Shown: positions 31,570 to 41,873, counted from the first letter of the stretch. The stretch is DNA of 64,000 nucleotides from Pseudomonas sp. Irchel 3A7 (GCF_900187565.1 NZ_FYED01000003.1:327398-391397), one strand, 5' to 3'. Notes: generated by a model from the sequence alone, not told the origin. Translations and numbers: made by a program.

Positions 31570-34437
31570 TTAAGCGTAGCTTTCGATCGACGGGCAGGCG
31601 CAGACCAGGTTGCGATCGCCGAACACGTTGTCGACGCGACCGACCGGCGGCCAGTATTTGCCTTCGATCAGCGAAGCGACCGGGTACACCGCTTGCTCGC
31701 GGCTGTACGGATGCGACCACTCGCCGACCAGCTCCGCCGCGGTGTGCGGGGCGTTTTTCAGCGGGTTGTCGTCCTTGTCCAGCGTGCCATTTTCCACCGC
31801 GCGGATTTCCTCGCGGATGCGGATCATGGCGTCGCAGAAACGGTCCAGTTCTTCCTTGGATTCGCTTTCGGTCGGCTCGATCATCAGCGTGCCGGCCACC
31901 GGGAACGACATGGTTGGAGCGTGGAAGCCGAAGTCGATCAGGCGCTTGGCCACGTCATCGACGCTGATGCCGCTGCTGTCTTTCAGCGGGCGCAGGTCGA
32001 GGATGCACTCGTGCGCCACCAGGCCGTTGCTGCCGGTGTAGAGCACTGGGTAATGCTCTTCGAGGCGACGGGAGATGTAGTTGGCGTTGAGAATGGCCAG
32101 CTGCGAAGCGCGCTTGAGACCCGCGCCGCCCATCATGCGGATGTACATCCAGGTGATCGGCAGAATGCTCGCGCTACCGAATGGCGCGGCGCATACCGCG
32201 CCTTCCTTGCGTGCCATTTGCGCGTGGCCCGGCAGGAACGGCGTCAGGTGCGATTTCACACCAATCGGGCCAACGCCCGGGCCGCCACCGCCGTGAGGGA
32301 TGCAGAAAGTCTTGTGCAGGTTCAGGTGCGACACGTCGCCGCCGAACTTGCCCGGGGCGCAGAGGCCGACCATGGCGTTCATGTTGGCGCCGTCGATGTA
32401 CACCTGGCCGCCGTTGTCGTGAATGATGCCGCAGATTTCGCGGATGCCTTCTTCGAACACGCCGTGGGTCGACGGGTAGGTGATCATCAGCGCGGCGAGG
32501 TGTTCGCGGTGCTCGATGGCCTTGGCGCGCAGGTCTTCGATATCGACGTTGCCACGGGCATCGCACGCGGTGACGACCACGCGCATGCCGGCCATCTGGG
32601 CGGTGGCCGGGTTGGTGCCGTGGGCCGAGGACGGGATCAGGCAGATGTCGCGGCGGTCTTCGCCACGGCTCTGGTGATAGGCGCGGATCGCCAACAGACC
32701 GGCGTACTCACCTTGCGAGCCGGCGTTCGGTTGCAGCGAGATCGAGTCGTAACCGGTAGCAGCACAGAGCATCGCTTCCAGTTCGTCAGTCAGTTGCTGG
32801 TAGCCGGCGCTCTGCTCGGCAGGGGCGAACGGGTGCAGGGCGCCGAACTCGGCCCAGGTCACCGGGATCATTTCGCTGGCGGCGTTGAGTTTCATGGTGC
32901 ACGAACCCAGCGGGATCATGGTGCGATCCAGCGCCAGGTCCTTGTCCGCCAGTTTGCGCAGGTAGCGCATCAGCTCGGTTTCCGAGTGATAACGGTTGAA
33001 CACCGGGTGGCTGAGGATCGGCGACTGGCGCACCAGTGCGGCCGGGAGCGTGCTTTGTACCGAGGCAGCGAGGGCGGCGAAGTCCGGCAGGGATTTGCCT
33101 TCGGCCAGCAGCGCCCACAGGGTTTCAACGTCGGCCTGGGTGCTGGTTTCGTCGAGGGACAGGCCCAGACGCTCGGCATCCACCACGCGCAGGTTGATCT
33201 GCCGGGCGCGAGCCTTGTCGTGCAACGCAGCCGTTTGCGCGCCGGTTTTAATGGTCAGCGTGTCGAAGAAGTTTTCCTGCTCGACGCTCAGACCCAGTGC
33301 GCTCAAGCCCTTGGCCAGAATCGCGGTGAGGTGATGCACGCGGTTGGCGATCTGCGTCAGGCCTTTCGGACCGTGGTACACGGCGTACATGCTGGCGATG
33401 TTGGCCAGCAGCACTTGAGCGGTGCAGATGTTGCTGGTGGCCTTCTCGCGGCGGATGTGCTGTTCGCGGGTTTGCATCGCCAGGCGCAGCGCCGGCTTGC
33501 CAAAACGGTCCACGGACACACCGACCAGGCGGCCCGGCATGTCGCGCTTGAACGCATCCTTGGTGGAGAAGTAAGCCGCGTGCGGGCCACCAAAGCCCAG
33601 CGGCACGCCGAAGCGTTGCGCGCTACCGATGGCCACGTCGGCGCCGAACTCGCCCGGTGGGGTCAGCACGGTCAGGGCCAGCAAGTCAGCAGCCACCGCC
33701 ACCAGGGCATTGGCGGCGTGGAAGCGTTCGGTCAGTTCGCGGTAGTCGAAGACGTCACCGTTGCTTGCCGGGTATTGCAGCAGGGCGCCGAAGAAAGCGC
33801 TGACGTCAGTCAGTTCACGCTCATCGCCGACCACGACGTCGATACCCAGAGGCTCGGCACGGGTGCGCAATACGTCGAGGGTTTGCGGGTGGCAATGCAC
33901 GGAGGCGAAGAACGCGTGGCTGCCCTTGTTCTTGCTCAGGCGTTTGCAGAAGGTCATGGCTTCGGCAGCGGCGGTGGCTTCGTCGAGCAGGGACGCGTTG
34001 GCGATCGGCAGGCCGGTGAGGTCGCTGATCAGAGTCTGGAAGTTCAGCAGCGCTTCAAGACGGCCTTGGGAAATTTCCGGCTGGTAAGGGGTGTAGGCCG
34101 TGTACCAGGCCGGGTTTTCCAGCAGGTTGCGCAGGATCGGCGACGGTGTGTGGGTGCCGTAGTAGCCCTGGCCGATGAAGGTCTTGAACAGCTGGTTCTT
34201 GCTGGCGATGGACTTGATCAACGCCAGGGCGTCGGCTTCGCTCAGGCCGTCTTCGAGGCCGAGGACGCTGGTGCCCTTGATGCTGTCCGGGATGACGCTG
34301 GCGCTCAGGGCTTCCAGGGAGTCGAAACCCAGGCTGTTGAGCATCGCCTGCTCGTCGCCGGCGCGCGGGCCGATGTGACGGGCGATGAATTCGTTGGCGG
34401 TACTGATGTTTACAACGGCAGGATTCACTTGAGTCAT
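31570..34437 (-). CDS. gcvP: Glycine decarboxylase, P protein of the glycine cleavage system
   Basis: A 955-residue PLP enzyme that decarboxylates glycine and passes the aminomethyl group to lipoyl-GcvH. Both halves of the long-chain P protein are present. The N-terminal half has [16 protein letters not shown]. The C-terminal half holds the PLP Lys in [18 protein letters not shown] at about residue 700. It starts 11 bp after gcvH. Confidence 0.97.
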   Translation of the reverse strand: MTQVNPAVVNISTANEFIARHIGPRAGDEQAMLNSLGFDSLEALSASVIPDSIKGTSVLGLEDGLSEADALALIKSIASKNQLFKTFIGQGYYGTHTPSPILRNLLENPAWYTAYTPYQPEISQGRLEALLNFQTLISDLTGLPIANASLLDEATAAAEAMTFCKRLSKNKGSHAFFASVHCHPQTLDVLRTRAEPLGIDVVVGDERELTDVSAFFGALLQYPASNGDVFDYRELTERFHAANALVAVAADLLALTVLTPPGEFGADVAIGSAQRFGVPLGFGGPHAAYFSTKDAFKRDMPGRLVGVSVDRFGKPALRLAMQTREQHIRREKATSNICTAQVLLANIASMYAVYHGPKGLTQIANRVHHLTAILAKGLSALGLSVEQENFFDTLTIKTGAQTAALHDKARARQINLRVVDAERLGLSLDETSTQADVETLWALLAEGKSLPDFAALAASVQSTLPAALVRQSPILSHPVFNRYHSETELMRYLRKLADKDLALDRTMIPLGSCTMKLNAASEMIPVTWAEFGALHPFAPAEQSAGYQQLTDELEAMLCAATGYDSISLQPNAGSQGEYAGLLAIRAYHQSRGEDRRDICLIPSSAHGTNPATAQMAGMRVVVTACDARGNVDIEDLRAKAIEHREHLAALMITYPSTHGVFEEGIREICGIIHDNGGQVYIDGANMNAMVGLCAPGKFGGDVSHLNLHKTFCIPHGGGGPGVGPIGVKSHLTPFLPGHAQMARKEGAVCAAPFGSASILPITWMYIRMMGGAGLKRASQLAILNANYISRRLEEHYPVLYTGSNGLVAHECILDLRPLKDSSGISVDDVAKRLIDFGFHAPTMSFPVAGTLMIEPTESESKEELDRFCDAMIRIREEIRAVENGTLDKDDNPLKNAPHTAAELVGEWSHPYSREQAVYPVASLIEGKYWPPVGRVDNVFGDRNLVCACPSIESYA

Positions 34438-34448
34438 GTCAACGTTCC

Positions 34449-34832
34449 TCAGGCTTCGGCTTGGGCTTTGATCAGGCGGTCGTAGGCGTCCTGATCCAGC
34501 AGTTTGGCGACAGCCGAGTCGTCAGCCGGTTTGAAACGGAAGAACCAGCCTTCACCCAGCGGGTCTTCGTTGACCAGTTCCGGGCTGCTGTCCAGCGCCG
34601 GGTTCACTTCCACGACTTCTCCGTCCAGGGGCATGTACACGCCGCTGGCCGCTTTTACCGATTCCACGGTGGCTGCTTCAGCGCCTTTTTCGTAGGACTG
34701 CAGCTCAGGCAGTTGTACGAAAACCACGTCGCCCAGCGCGTTCTGTGCGAACGCGGTGATACCGACTGTGACAGTGCCGTCAGCTTCGGTGCGCAGCCAT
34801 TCGTGATCTTCAGTAAAACGCAATTCGCTCAT
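34449..34832 (-). CDS. gcvH: Glycine cleavage system H protein
   Basis: A 127-residue lipoyl carrier. The lipoyl-lysine site is V-E-S-V-K-A-A-S around residue 61, and the D-H-E-W-L and G-D-V-V-F-V-Q-L-P segments are typical. First gene of the operon; a sigma-54 promoter lies about 85 bp upstream. Confidence 0.97.
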   Translation of the reverse strand: MSELRFTEDHEWLRTEADGTVTVGITAFAQNALGDVVFVQLPELQSYEKGAEAATVESVKAASGVYMPLDGEVVEVNPALDSSPELVNEDPLGEGWFFRFKPADDSAVAKLLDQDAYDRLIKAQAEA

Positions 34833-34914
34833 GGAAAACTCCTAAGGGGCCAGACTCGTCTGGTGGACGCGATTGAATGCTGGGGCAATTGCCCTGATTT
34901 ATGAGTGGTAATTA

Positions 34915-34930
34915 AGCAAAAACGCGGCCA
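34915..34930 (-). promoter_or_regulatory. Sigma-54 promoter of gcvH
   Basis: On the minus strand it reads tggccgcgtttttgct: GG, ten bases, GC, with the TTGCW -12 element intact and TGG at -24 (consensus TGGCACG-N4-TTGCW). About 85 bp from the gcvH start. Confidence 0.8.
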
Positions 34931-34949
34931 ATCTTTTTTTATTGTTTTA

Positions 34950-34962
34950 AATCAATAGCTTA
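34950..34962 (+). promoter_or_regulatory. IHF binding site
   Basis: aatcaatagctta matches WATCAA-N4-TTR in every specified position and has an A/T tract beside it. It lies between the sigma-54 promoter and the activator sites, where DNA bending is needed. Confidence 0.65.
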
Positions 34963-34990
34963 GGTGATTATTTGAGCGATGATCATTTGC

Positions 34991-35016
34991 TGCCTGTAGC
35001 GAAATCGCTACAGGCA
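34991..35016. promoter_or_regulatory. Activator site 1 (GcsR-type dyad)
   Basis: A perfect palindrome with 11-bp arms tgcctgtagcg / cgctacaggca around aaat; core TGTAGCG-N4-CGCTACA. It is 65-80 bp upstream of the sigma-54 promoter. Confidence 0.75.
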
Positions 35017-35075
35017 TGGCTCAAGAAAAAAGCTGAAGTGGATCAAAGCCTTGCAGGGCAGTGGTTGGAGAGGGG

Positions 35076-35093
35076 TGTAGCGATATCGTTCCG
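35076..35093. promoter_or_regulatory. Activator site 2 (GcsR-type dyad)
   Basis: tgtagcg-atat-cgttccg. I recall TGTAACG-N4-CGTTCCG as the GcsR site described in P. aeruginosa, and this copy differs from it in one specified base. Confidence 0.72.
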
Positions 35094-35094
35094 C

Positions 35095-35112
35095 TGTAGC
35101 GTTTTCAGTACA
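35095..35112. promoter_or_regulatory. Activator site 3 (GcsR-type dyad)
   Basis: tgtagcg-tttt-cagtaca; the left half is identical to sites 1 and 2, the right half is weaker. It starts 19 bp after site 2, i.e. nearly two helical turns. Confidence 0.65.
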
Positions 35113-35159
35113 GGTGGAGGTCGTTTTTAGAGTGAAATTTACGGGTCAAACTCAAAACC

Positions 35160-35251
35160 TGTGGGAGCCAGCTTGCTGGCGATAGGGCCATCACATTCAA
35201 CATCTTTATTGTCTGTGAGACTGCTATCGCCAGCAGGCTGGCTCCCACAGT
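35160..35251. repeat. REPIN, variant family (gtgggagccagcttgctggc)
   Basis: Arms at 35160-35182 and 35226-35251 in inverted orientation. Same outer gtgggag end as the main family but with an inner gccagc/gctggc core. It lies just past the activator gene's 3' end. Confidence 0.85.
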
Positions 35252-35291
35252 AGATTTTTGTTGGCTGGGAGAGGTGTTTCAACTGTAAGGA

Positions 35292-36800
35292 TTACGGCTT
35301 GTTGGGAATGCCGTACTTGCGCAACCGATGGGCGATCGCGGTGTGGGAGGTTTGCAGGCGGCTGGCCAGTTGGCGGGTCGAGGGGTAGCTGACGTAGAGT
35401 TTTTCCAGCAGGGTTTTCTCGAACTCGTCCATCGCCTGTTCCAGGCTGTCGACGTCGTGGTCGCTCTGGCGCGCTACCGAGGTGCCGGCAATGTCGAGGT
35501 CGCCGATGTCCACCAGGCTGCTTTCGCAAATGGCCGCGGCGCGGAAAATCACGTTTTGCAGCTGACGCACGTTGCCCGGCCAGCGGTTACCCAGCAGGGC
35601 CGGATAAGTGCCCGGCGCCAGGCGACAGACCGGACGCTGGATCTGCGCGCAGGCCTGCTGCATGAAGTAACGAGCCAGCAGCAGAATGTCCTGGCCGCGC
35701 TCGCGCAGCGGTGGGACTTCGACGTTGAGGACATTGAGGCGGTAAAACAGGTCTTCGCGGAACTGCCCTTCGCTAACCATTTTTTCCAGGTTGCGGTGAG
35801 TCGCGCTGAGAATGCGTACGTTGACCTTCACTTCGCGATCGCCGCCCACTCGCCGGAAACTGCCATCGTTGAGGAAGCGCAACAACTTCGCCTGCAAGTA
35901 CGGTGACATTTCGCCGATTTCATCGAGGAATACCGTGCCCTGGTTGGCCAGCTCCATCAGTCCAGGCTTACCGCCGCGTTGTGCGCCGGTGAAGGCGCCG
36001 GGGGCGTAGCCGAACAGTTCGCTTTCGGCGAGGTTCTCCGGCAATGCTGCACAGTTCAACGCCAGAAACGGTGAGTTGTGCCGCGCACTGATGGCGTGAC
36101 AGGCCCGGGCCACCAGTTCCTTGCCGGTGCCGGTTTCACCCTGGATCAACAGCGGTGCATCAAGGGCCGCCACCCGTTGCGCGCGAACCTTGAGGGTGCG
36201 GATCACCGGCGATTCGCCCAGCAGCGCGTCAAAACCTTCGGCGTGATCATGGTGCAACGCCGACAGACGTTCGCCGATGCGGTTCGGTTGATAGAGGGTC
36301 AGCAAGGCGCCGGCGTCGGTGATCGGGGTGGCGTCGAGCAACAACGTCTGGCCGTTGACGGTGATTTCCCGCAGTGGCAGGCGAAAGCCGTGTTCGAGCA
36401 GGGCGTCGAGCAGCGCCGGGTCGGCGAACAGATCGGCAACGCTTTCACCGGCCGGTTCGCGGCCATACAGGGCAATCAGCGCGGGATTGCCCAGCAGCAC
36501 CTTGCCGGCACTGTCTAAAGCCAGCACCGGATCGGTCATGGCCGCGAGCAGTGCATCGAGCTGCAAGTGCCGGCGCTGACCCGGCAAGATATCGACCACC
36601 GTCATCGCCTGTACACCACGCACGCTGAGCAACGCATCACGCAGTTCTTCGAGGACGTCCGGGCTCAGGGTTGGCGCATCGATATAGACGTTGGGCGGAA
36701 TCATTTCCACCGCATCCAGGTTGAGATTGCGGCCACCGAGCAAGGCCAGGACTTCCTGGGTAATACCGACGCGGTCGATGAAGCTGACGTGGATACGCAT
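35292..36800 (-). CDS. gcsR: Sigma-54-dependent activator of the gcv operon, TyrR/GcsR type
   Basis: A 502-residue enhancer-binding protein. It has an ACT domain (about 1-72, begins M-R-I-H-V-S-F-I-D-R-V-G-I-T), a PAS domain (about 77-180) and an AAA+ domain with Walker A G-E-T-G-T-G-K-E (221-228) and a full G-A-F-T-G-A loop, which is needed to touch sigma-54 and is lacking in E. coli TyrR. A Fis-like HTH follows (about 465-500: S-T-R-Q-L-A-S-R-L-Q-T-S-H-T-A-I-A-H-R-L). P. aeruginosa GcsR, of this family, activates the glycine cleavage operon in response to glycine. Position and promoter sites here fit that role. Confidence 0.9.
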   Translation of the reverse strand: MRIHVSFIDRVGITQEVLALLGGRNLNLDAVEMIPPNVYIDAPTLSPDVLEELRDALLSVRGVQAMTVVDILPGQRRHLQLDALLAAMTDPVLALDSAGKVLLGNPALIALYGREPAGESVADLFADPALLDALLEHGFRLPLREITVNGQTLLLDATPITDAGALLTLYQPNRIGERLSALHHDHAEGFDALLGESPVIRTLKVRAQRVAALDAPLLIQGETGTGKELVARACHAISARHNSPFLALNCAALPENLAESELFGYAPGAFTGAQRGGKPGLMELANQGTVFLDEIGEMSPYLQAKLLRFLNDGSFRRVGGDREVKVNVRILSATHRNLEKMVSEGQFREDLFYRLNVLNVEVPPLRERGQDILLLARYFMQQACAQIQRPVCRLAPGTYPALLGNRWPGNVRQLQNVIFRAAAICESSLVDIGDLDIAGTSVARQSDHDVDSLEQAMDEFEKTLLEKLYVSYPSTRQLASRLQTSHTAIAHRLRKYGIPNKP

Positions 36801-36869
36801 GGGGCGGTTTCAGGTTCTGGAGTGCGGAGGGTGGCAAGTATGCCTTGGGGCGGGCAATTGGTGAAATCC

Positions 36870-36897
36870 CGTGGGAGCGAGCAGGCTCGCTCCCACA
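36870..36897. repeat. Collapsed REP palindrome
   Basis: gtgggagcgagc, ag, gctcgctcccac: the outer 12 bp of both REP arms fused with only two bases between. It is in the 137-bp divergent gcsR/alkA gap and looks like a REPIN that lost its middle by deletion. Confidence 0.82.
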
Positions 36898-36937
36898 AAG
36901 GATAATCTGGTCACATTGATCAATTTGAGGGACCGGT

Positions 36938-37801
36938 ATGAAGTTGTTGCTTGCGTTTCAACCACCCTACGACTGGCCGGCGATGCTCGGCTTCTTGTCG
37001 GCGCGGGCGATTGCCGGAATGGAAGAGGTGATCGACGGCGTTTACTCGCGCAGCATCGGCTTGAAGGGTGTTCATGGCAGCCTGTCGATCAAACAGGCGA
37101 CAGCGGACTCACTGGAGCTGGCCCTCGATTTTCCCGACCCGACAGCCGTGCCCGAGATCGTTGCGCGAGTGCGGCGGATGTTTGATCTGGATGCCGATCT
37201 GAGCAGGATCCATCGACACCTTGCGGTTGATCCGCTGCTGGCGCGATTGATTGCCGAGCGCCCGGGGCTGCGTGTGCCGGGGACGTGGGACGGGCTGGAA
37301 CTGGCGATTCGCGCGGTGTTGGGACAGCAGATTACGGTAGGGGCGGCAATCAAGCTCGCCGGGAAACTGGTGGCGCAATATGGCGTGCCACTGACCTCGC
37401 CGCGAGGTGGCGTCAGCCATGTGTTTCCCGAGGCGGCGGTGTTGGCGGCGGCGGACCTGGCGACACTGGGCATGCCGAAAAGCCGTGGCCGCACGTTGTC
37501 GGGCGTGGCTCAGGCGTTGCTGGATGATCCGCTGTTGTTCGAACCCGGTCGGGAGGGCGGCGTGGCGCGGTTGCTGGCGTTGTATGGGATTGGTGACTGG
37601 ACGGCGCAGTACATTGCTTTGCGGCAGTTGCGCGAGATGGATGGGTTTCCGACGGGGGATGTGGGGTTGATCAATGCCTTGGCGGCGCTTGAGGGGGAGG
37701 CGGTGACGGCGCGGCAGCTATTGATGCGGGCTGAGGGGTGGAGACCGTTTCGGGGGTATGCGGCGCAGTTGCTTTGGACTTCGTTGAGTCGTTCTGACTG
37801 A
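36938..37801 (+). CDS. alkA: DNA-3-methyladenine glycosylase II (AlkA)
   Basis: A 287-residue HhH-GPD base-excision glycosylase that removes alkylated purines. It has an AlkA N-terminal domain (1-100), a helix-hairpin-helix with L-Y-G-I-G-D-W-T-A (215-223) and the catalytic Asp241 in F-P-T-G-D-V-G-L. It lacks an Ada domain. It diverges from gcsR. The last 200 bp are unusually G-rich on the coding strand but the frame is intact. Confidence 0.93.
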   Translation: MKLLLAFQPPYDWPAMLGFLSARAIAGMEEVIDGVYSRSIGLKGVHGSLSIKQATADSLELALDFPDPTAVPEIVARVRRMFDLDADLSRIHRHLAVDPLLARLIAERPGLRVPGTWDGLELAIRAVLGQQITVGAAIKLAGKLVAQYGVPLTSPRGGVSHVFPEAAVLAAADLATLGMPKSRGRTLSGVAQALLDDPLLFEPGREGGVARLLALYGIGDWTAQYIALRQLREMDGFPTGDVGLINALAALEGEAVTARQLLMRAEGWRPFRGYAAQLLWTSLSRSD

Positions 37802-37835
37802 ATTGATCCGGCTTTTGTATTGGCTGTTCTGGCGC

Positions 37836-37919
37836 CTTCGCGAGCAGGCTCGCTCCCACAGTTGACCGAGTTCCTCAGCGAGACCGGGAGCCAATGTGGG
37901 AGCGAGCCTGCTCGCGAAA
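37836..37919. repeat. REPIN
   Basis: Arms at 37836-37861 and 37894-37919 in inverted orientation, between convergent alkA and the CoA-transferase gene; it ends 13 bp before the latter's stop. Confidence 0.9.
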
Positions 37920-37931
37920 GCAATCGGACCG

Positions 37932-39281
37932 TCACCACCACTGCGCGCGATGGGAACCCAATTCAGAGGCTGCAATCGACCATTGCAATGGCGTACCGGT
38001 GATCTTCAGTGGCACACGCAATCGGTGCGCCGGCCCCCAGGGAGTCTGTTCCACCAGCATGCCCTGATCGCTTTCTTCCTCCGCCTGTAGCGGCTGCGCG
38101 ATACCGGGTCCAGTCTCGATCAACAACTTCGCCGTTCGCGCCAACGACAACCGCGCCGACCCACCGCGCCCACTGCGCAAGCGCTCGGCCAACAATGTGA
38201 TCACACTGGCCGCCATCAGATACCCGGTGGCGTGATCGAGGGCTTGCAACGGCAGGGGCGTCGGTTTATCCGCCTGCTTCCAGTGCATGCCGGCTTCGGC
38301 GATGCCGCTGCTCATCTGCACCAGGCTGTCGAAGCCGCGACGGTTCAGCCACGGGCCGCTCCAGCCGTAGGCATTGAGGCTTGCGTCGATCAGGCCGGGA
38401 GCCAGTTTCTGCCGCTCAGTTGCACCGTAACCCAGGCGCTCCAGGGCATCGGCGCGGTAGCCGTGCAGCACGATATCGGCGTCCTTGAGCAGGCTTTCGA
38501 ATACGCGGCGATCGGCGTTGTCATGCAAGTCCAGGCGTGCGCAGCGCTTGCCCAAGGTCATTTCCGGCACCACGCCCGGTTCGTTCCAGGTCGGCGGGTC
38601 GATGCGCAAGACGTCGGCGCCAAGGCCCGCAAGAAAGCGGCTGGCGACGGGACCGGCGAGCACGCGGGTCAGATCCAGCACCTTGATCCCGGCCAGCGGT
38701 TGCGCCACCGAACCCTGCCACGGTGTGCCGTTGGGGCTGCGGTGATGATCGAACTGAATCAGCGGTTCGGCGTTCACGGCCTGACCTTGTGGGTGGGCCT
38801 GCCACTGTGCCCAGCTGCGCATTTCGGCGGCACAGCCTCCGGCGTCGACCACGGCCTGCTCCAGATCGCGCTTGGCCCATTGCGCCACCTTGCTCGCCAT
38901 TGCCGCACGGTCGGCACAGGCGCCAAGCACCGATTCGGCTGCGGCACGGTGATGAGGGGCATTGGTGTGCAGGCGAATCCAGCCGTCTTTGGCTGCATAG
39001 TCACCGGCGACCGGATCCCACAACGGCGGGACGCTCCAGCCCACAGGCCGGATCGAACTGGAGAACCAGAACGAGGCCAGGCGCCGATCGACTTCAAGAT
39101 CGGGCAAGCGTCCGGTTTGTTGGTGCAGCAATTGGCTGATGGTTTGGCCCGCGGCGGCGATACTGGCGCAGGCCAGGTCCGAGACGGCAAACGCCGAGGG
39201 CAGGGCGCCCGTAGAGGTGAAAGGGATTGGCGTGTGCGGCAAGCCGAGTGCGGCTTGAATGGACGTGAGTAAATCAGTCAT
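37932..39281 (-). CDS. CaiB/BaiF (family III) CoA-transferase
   Basis: A 449-residue protein of the family III CoA-transferases: L-A-G-I-K-V-L-D-L-T-R-V-L-A-G-P-V-A-S-R-F-L-A-G-L-G-A-D-V-L-R-I-D-P-P in the middle, preceded by an N-terminal extension of about 200 residues that also resembles the family, so it may be a duplicated or fused form. The expected catalytic Asp follows the D-L-H-D-N-A-D segment. ATG 39281 is used; upstream in-frame sequence is REPIN. Substrate unknown. No acyl-CoA genes are nearby. Confidence 0.82.
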   Translation of the reverse strand: MTDLLTSIQAALGLPHTPIPFTSTGALPSAFAVSDLACASIAAAGQTISQLLHQQTGRLPDLEVDRRLASFWFSSSIRPVGWSVPPLWDPVAGDYAAKDGWIRLHTNAPHHRAAAESVLGACADRAAMASKVAQWAKRDLEQAVVDAGGCAAEMRSWAQWQAHPQGQAVNAEPLIQFDHHRSPNGTPWQGSVAQPLAGIKVLDLTRVLAGPVASRFLAGLGADVLRIDPPTWNEPGVVPEMTLGKRCARLDLHDNADRRVFESLLKDADIVLHGYRADALERLGYGATERQKLAPGLIDASLNAYGWSGPWLNRRGFDSLVQMSSGIAEAGMHWKQADKPTPLPLQALDHATGYLMAASVITLLAERLRSGRGGSARLSLARTAKLLIETGPGIAQPLQAEEESDQGMLVEQTPWGPAHRLRVPLKITGTPLQWSIAASELGSHRAQWW

Positions 39282-39345
39282 CGAAGGCCCTCCGGAGCGA
39301 GAGCCCGAGCATAGATCAAAAAGCCTGTGCAGCAGATGAAAAAAC

Positions 39346-39436
39346 TGTGGGAGCGAGCCTGCTCGCGAAAGCGGTCTGTCAGTCAACATTCATATTGACG
39401 ATTGGTCCGTCTTCGCGAGCAGGCTCGCTCCCACAG
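39346..39436. repeat. REPIN
   Basis: Arms at 39346-39369 and 39411-39436 in inverted orientation, between the chemoreceptor stop and the CoA-transferase start. Confidence 0.9.
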
Positions 39437-39455
39437 GGGATTTGCGATGGGATCA

Positions 39456-41594
39456 TTACACCCGGAACTGATCCATCAGTTTCATCTGGTGGGTGGTCAG
39501 GTTGTTGAGCTGGCTGCTGATCTGCGCCGATTCGGTGGCTTGTCCGGTCAGGGTTTCAGTGACGGTGCGGATCGCCGAGACGTTGCGGTTGACCTCTTCG
39601 GCCACGGCGCTCTGTTGTTCGGCGGCGCTGGCGATTTGCAGGTTCATGTCGCTGATCACGGTGACCGCGTCGCTGATCTTGCTCAAGGCCTGGACCGCTT
39701 GCTGGATCTGCCCGGCGTTGCTGTGGGCCTGGGTCTGGCTCGAATGCATGGTGGCGACCACGCCGCGGGTGCCGCTCTGGATGCGTTCGATCACCAGGCG
39801 AATTTCTTCCACCGAATCCTGGGTACGTTTGGCCAGGTTGCGCACTTCGTCGGCCACTACCGCGAACCCGCGACCGCTTTCACCGGCACGGGCGGCCTCG
39901 ATTGCCGCGTTGAGTGCCAGCAGGTTGGTTTGTTCGGCGATGCTGCGGATCACTTCCAGCACCGAGCCGATTTGCTCACTGTTGACCGCCAACGCTTCAA
40001 CTTCAGTCACGGCCTTGCTGACTTCGTCGGCCAATTGGTTGATGTCGCGGGTACTGCGCTCGATGATCTGCATGCCATCGCGGGCCGACTGGTCGGCGCC
40101 CTTGGCGGCACTGGCCGCGTTCGACGCACTGTTGGCGACGTCGTGGGCGGTGGCGCTCATTTCGTTGGACGCGGTAGCGACCTGGTCGATTTCGCGGAAC
40201 TGCACCTGCATGCCTTCGCTGGTCTGACGGGCGATTTCCGAAGACTGGTCGGCGGTGCCGCGAGCATCGGTGATGCTTTGTTTGATCTGCGCGATGGTCG
40301 GTTGCAGTTTGTCGAGGAAACGGTTGAACCAGCTGACCAGTTCGCCCAGTTCATCCTTCTTGCTGTAGTGCAGGCGTTGGGTCAGGTCGCCGTCGCCGCT
40401 GGCAATCGCCTTGAGCATCTCGGCCACGCTGTTGATAGGCCGGGTGACGCCCGAGGCGGTGAGCCAGATCAGCAGCAAACCGATCAGGCCGGCAATGATT
40501 GCAACACCTACCGCCTTGATCGTGCCGCTTTGCTGGGCGTCGTCGAGCACCGCTTGCAGTTTCACCGAATCGGCCAACAGCACTTGCTTGGGCAGGTCGA
40601 TCACCACGCCCCAGGCCTTGGAGTCGGCGATCGGGCTGACCGGATAGACTGCGCGGATCAGGTCACCCTGTTCAAGAATCTTCGGGGTGCCGGCGCCGAG
40701 CAATTGCAGGACATCCTTGCCGTCCGCGCCCAGGGTGTCGCCGATGCTTTTACCGACTTTGCCGGCGTCGACGCTGTAGGCGGCGAGCACACCGCTGCCG
40801 GAGACGATCAGCATATGACCGGCGCTGTTGAACAGGTCGCGCTGGGAGTCGACGGCCGCCGCTTGCAGCGCATCAAGGGCGATGTCGACACCGACCACGC
40901 CGATGGCCTTGCCGTCCACCAGCAGCGGTACGGAAATGGTGGTCATCAGCATTTCCTTGCCGGCGACGGTGTCGGCATACGGGTCGAGCAGGCAGGTGCG
41001 TTTACTGTCGCGTGGGCAGGTGTACCAGACGTTGTACGGCGTGCCGCTGAGGTTAAGGTCGGTCTTGGTCATGTCGTCTTCGACCATGATCGTGTTCAAC
41101 CCGGTGCCGCCGGCACGGCTCCAGTACGTGGCAAAACGTCCGGCTTCGTTGGATTGGCGAGCCGCGTCATTGGCGAATTCACTGTCCTTGCCGTCCAGGC
41201 CATTGGGTTCGAAAGCCAGCCAGATCCCCAGCACCTTGCTGTTGCGCTCAAAGGCGGTTTTCAGGCTCTGGTTCAGCTCCTCGCGCAAGGCCCCGGCCTC
41301 AAGCGAACGCTTGGCAGCCATGGCGCGTATGTCCTTGATCTGATCGGCCAGGGCGGTGACCACCAGCAGGCTTTCCCCGAAGGTCTTCTGCACCCGCACC
41401 GCCTGTTCGGCCGCCTTGGCCTGCAGCAGGTTTTGCACACTCTCGGTGAGCATCTTGCTGCTGGAGGCGCTGACCAGTTCATCGTTCTGATTGGTCTGGT
41501 AGAAGTTCATGCCGACGATCAGCGTGACAACGCCGAGCAGGCACAGACCGGAGAGCAGGACAGTTTTCAGGCGGATGGACAGTGAGTCGAACAT
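39456..41594 (-). CDS. Methyl-accepting chemotaxis protein with dCache-type sensor
   Basis: A 712-residue chemoreceptor. TM1 is at about 10-32, a large periplasmic double-Cache sensor spans about 33-350 ([12 protein letters not shown] is the typical end of a Cache subdomain) and TM2 is at about 355-377. HAMP follows with T-R-P-I-N-S-V-A, then a cytoplasmic signalling domain with the conserved tip [23 protein letters not shown]. No C-terminal CheR-binding pentapeptide is seen. Ligand unknown. ATG 41594 is chosen from the short polar start [11 protein letters not shown]. Confidence 0.93.
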   Translation of the reverse strand: MFDSLSIRLKTVLLSGLCLLGVVTLIVGMNFYQTNQNDELVSASSSKMLTESVQNLLQAKAAEQAVRVQKTFGESLLVVTALADQIKDIRAMAAKRSLEAGALREELNQSLKTAFERNSKVLGIWLAFEPNGLDGKDSEFANDAARQSNEAGRFATYWSRAGGTGLNTIMVEDDMTKTDLNLSGTPYNVWYTCPRDSKRTCLLDPYADTVAGKEMLMTTISVPLLVDGKAIGVVGVDIALDALQAAAVDSQRDLFNSAGHMLIVSGSGVLAAYSVDAGKVGKSIGDTLGADGKDVLQLLGAGTPKILEQGDLIRAVYPVSPIADSKAWGVVIDLPKQVLLADSVKLQAVLDDAQQSGTIKAVGVAIIAGLIGLLLIWLTASGVTRPINSVAEMLKAIASGDGDLTQRLHYSKKDELGELVSWFNRFLDKLQPTIAQIKQSITDARGTADQSSEIARQTSEGMQVQFREIDQVATASNEMSATAHDVANSASNAASAAKGADQSARDGMQIIERSTRDINQLADEVSKAVTEVEALAVNSEQIGSVLEVIRSIAEQTNLLALNAAIEAARAGESGRGFAVVADEVRNLAKRTQDSVEEIRLVIERIQSGTRGVVATMHSSQTQAHSNAGQIQQAVQALSKISDAVTVISDMNLQIASAAEQQSAVAEEVNRNVSAIRTVTETLTGQATESAQISSQLNNLTTHQMKLMDQFRV

Positions 41595-41873
41595 AGGGCG
41601 AACTCGCGAATGAATGAGTGTTGGCTGTGAGTCGGGTTGACTCGATACGCCAAATCCATTCAGCGCCATTCACTGCACATCGGCGTGGGGATGGCGTTGC
41701 ATGAGAGAGGTCCCGACGAACGGTAGTGGTTGAACGTTTGCGCGGGAAAATGTGCTGAAAATCAATAAAAAAACAGAAAAAATCGCCAACTGAATCTAGA
41801 GGGCTGAGGGGGCGACCAGATTCCAAACGTGTGCCGGAAAGTGGATTAAAAACGGGAAAAAACGCGGTGAGAT

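Larger units (their letters stand above)
34833..35291. other. gcv control region between gcvH and the activator gene
   Basis: 459 bp. From the gcvH side: leader, sigma-54 promoter (34915-34930), IHF consensus (34950-34962), three dyads (34995-35112) and a REPIN variant (35160-35251). The organisation is that of an enhancer-dependent promoter. Confidence 0.75.

Noticed and set aside
31693..34485. Open frame of 930 codons antisense to gcvP
   Set aside because: It is a mirror effect of strong GC3 bias in gcvP; its peptide has no family character, and gcvP has all motifs.
34833..34990. Glycine riboswitch before gcvH
   Set aside because: No tandem aptamer fold; the region instead holds a sigma-54 promoter and IHF site.
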